Shown: positions 63,840-64,000 of the stretch, one piece after another | Numbering within the stretch: position 1 is the stretch's first letter | How the letters are laid out: each line of letters begins with the position of its first letter | NCBI GenBank assembly: GCA_026000755.1 | Contig: BNZC01000001.1 | Span: forward strand, 90,136-154,135 | From: Clostridia bacterium | GTDB lineage: Bacteria; Bacillota; Clostridia; Lachnospirales; Lachnospiraceae | Direction: 5' to 3' | DNA length: 64,000 nt | Program-made: the position numbers and the translations under genes | The notes under the pieces: model-generated | The model's input: the letters and a program-made list of their open reading frames with translations, nothing else | What the model was told of the DNA's origin: nothing | Database searches by the model: none

Positions 63840-63984
63840 TCCCTAAAAAAGCCTTCGTGTAAGTGAAAATGCCTTGTTAATTCCCAAAGTAAGTTCCACT
63901 ATGGAATTTGATGTGGAATTTAATCTGGAACGGATTTCTGGTAGAATTTAATCTGGGAAATTTTCTTTGAGAAGGAGAAGCATC

Positions 63985-64000
63985 ATGCCAGACTTAAATT
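63985..64000 (+). CDS. start of an unidentified gene (3' truncated by the window)
   Basis: ATG at 63985 follows GAGAAGGAGAAG at good spacing and reads MPDLN to the window end. It is divergent from malQ. Nothing can be said of its function. Confidence 0.45.

Overview
The window looks like the chromosome of a low-to-mid GC, endospore-lineage Bacillota, most likely a clostridial Lachnospiraceae-type bacterium. This rests on sigH, a SleB-type cell-wall hydrolase, the hrcA-grpE-dnaK-dnaJ order behind a CIRCE operator, L27 with an N-terminal extension plus the Prp protease, a short ThiC, and consensus sigma-A promoters. The species is not identifiable from sequence reading alone.

Layout. 1-6.9 kb (+): an MprF-like protein, a hydrolase, prmA, rsmE, a cysteine desulfurase and thiI. 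7-9 kb: an AP2/HNH-like protein and a SleB hydrolase. 9-18 kb (+): a chemoreceptor, alr, mazF, a DUF512 radical-SAM protein, der, plsY, gpsA and uppP. 18.4-24.3 kb (+): rplU-prp-rpmA, obgE, yhbY, fic, nadD, yqeK and rsfS, i.e. ribosome proteins, ribosome assembly and NAD synthesis. 24.4-34.1 kb: an accessory-looking stretch with a homocysteine methyltransferase, a lipoprotein, a heterodimeric ABC exporter, an orphan tyrosine recombinase, a DUF4143 ATPase and an unknown protein. 34.2-40.9 kb (-): a thiamin operon thiC-S-G-H-E(rhodanese)-F with a Phd/PIN toxin-antitoxin pair between thiH and thiE. 40.9-49.3 kb (-): two small genes, a hypothetical gene with sigH, rlmB-mrnC-cysS, acetyltransferases, a cation efflux protein and ispF. 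49.3-49.6 kb: tRNA-Met and tRNA-Val. 49.7-57.4 kb (-): a two-component system, nicotinamidase, and the dnaJ-dnaK-grpE-hrcA heat-shock operon. 57.4-64 kb: rpsT (+), then pnp, rpsO, an SH3/NlpC hydrolase and malQ (-).

The most unusual content is structural. (1) At least five co-directional gene junctions carry duplicated copies of the upstream gene's 3' end (unit about 63-78 bp) just before the next gene's start: rplU/prp, obgE/yhbY, yqeK/rsfS, the ABC pair, and dnaJ/pncA (three copies). Similar in-frame tandem duplications of 72-81 bp lie inside both ABC transporters and ThiE. (2) A MITE-like family with GTTACTATTCAC ends has two nearly identical inverted copies flanking rplU-obgE. One copy has a perfect 8-bp target duplication and sits inside an already duplicated obgE tail. 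(3) A second dispersed double-hairpin repeat (GCCCT...AGGGC plus CTTACCGAA...TTCGGTAAG) recurs in intergenic regions. (4) Twelve in-frame G or C runs of 7-9 bases sit inside conserved genes. (5) Several conserved proteins carry polar, low-complexity insertions.

No CRISPR array, rRNA, phage structural gene or transposase was seen. The thiamin operon shows no recognisable TPP riboswitch.
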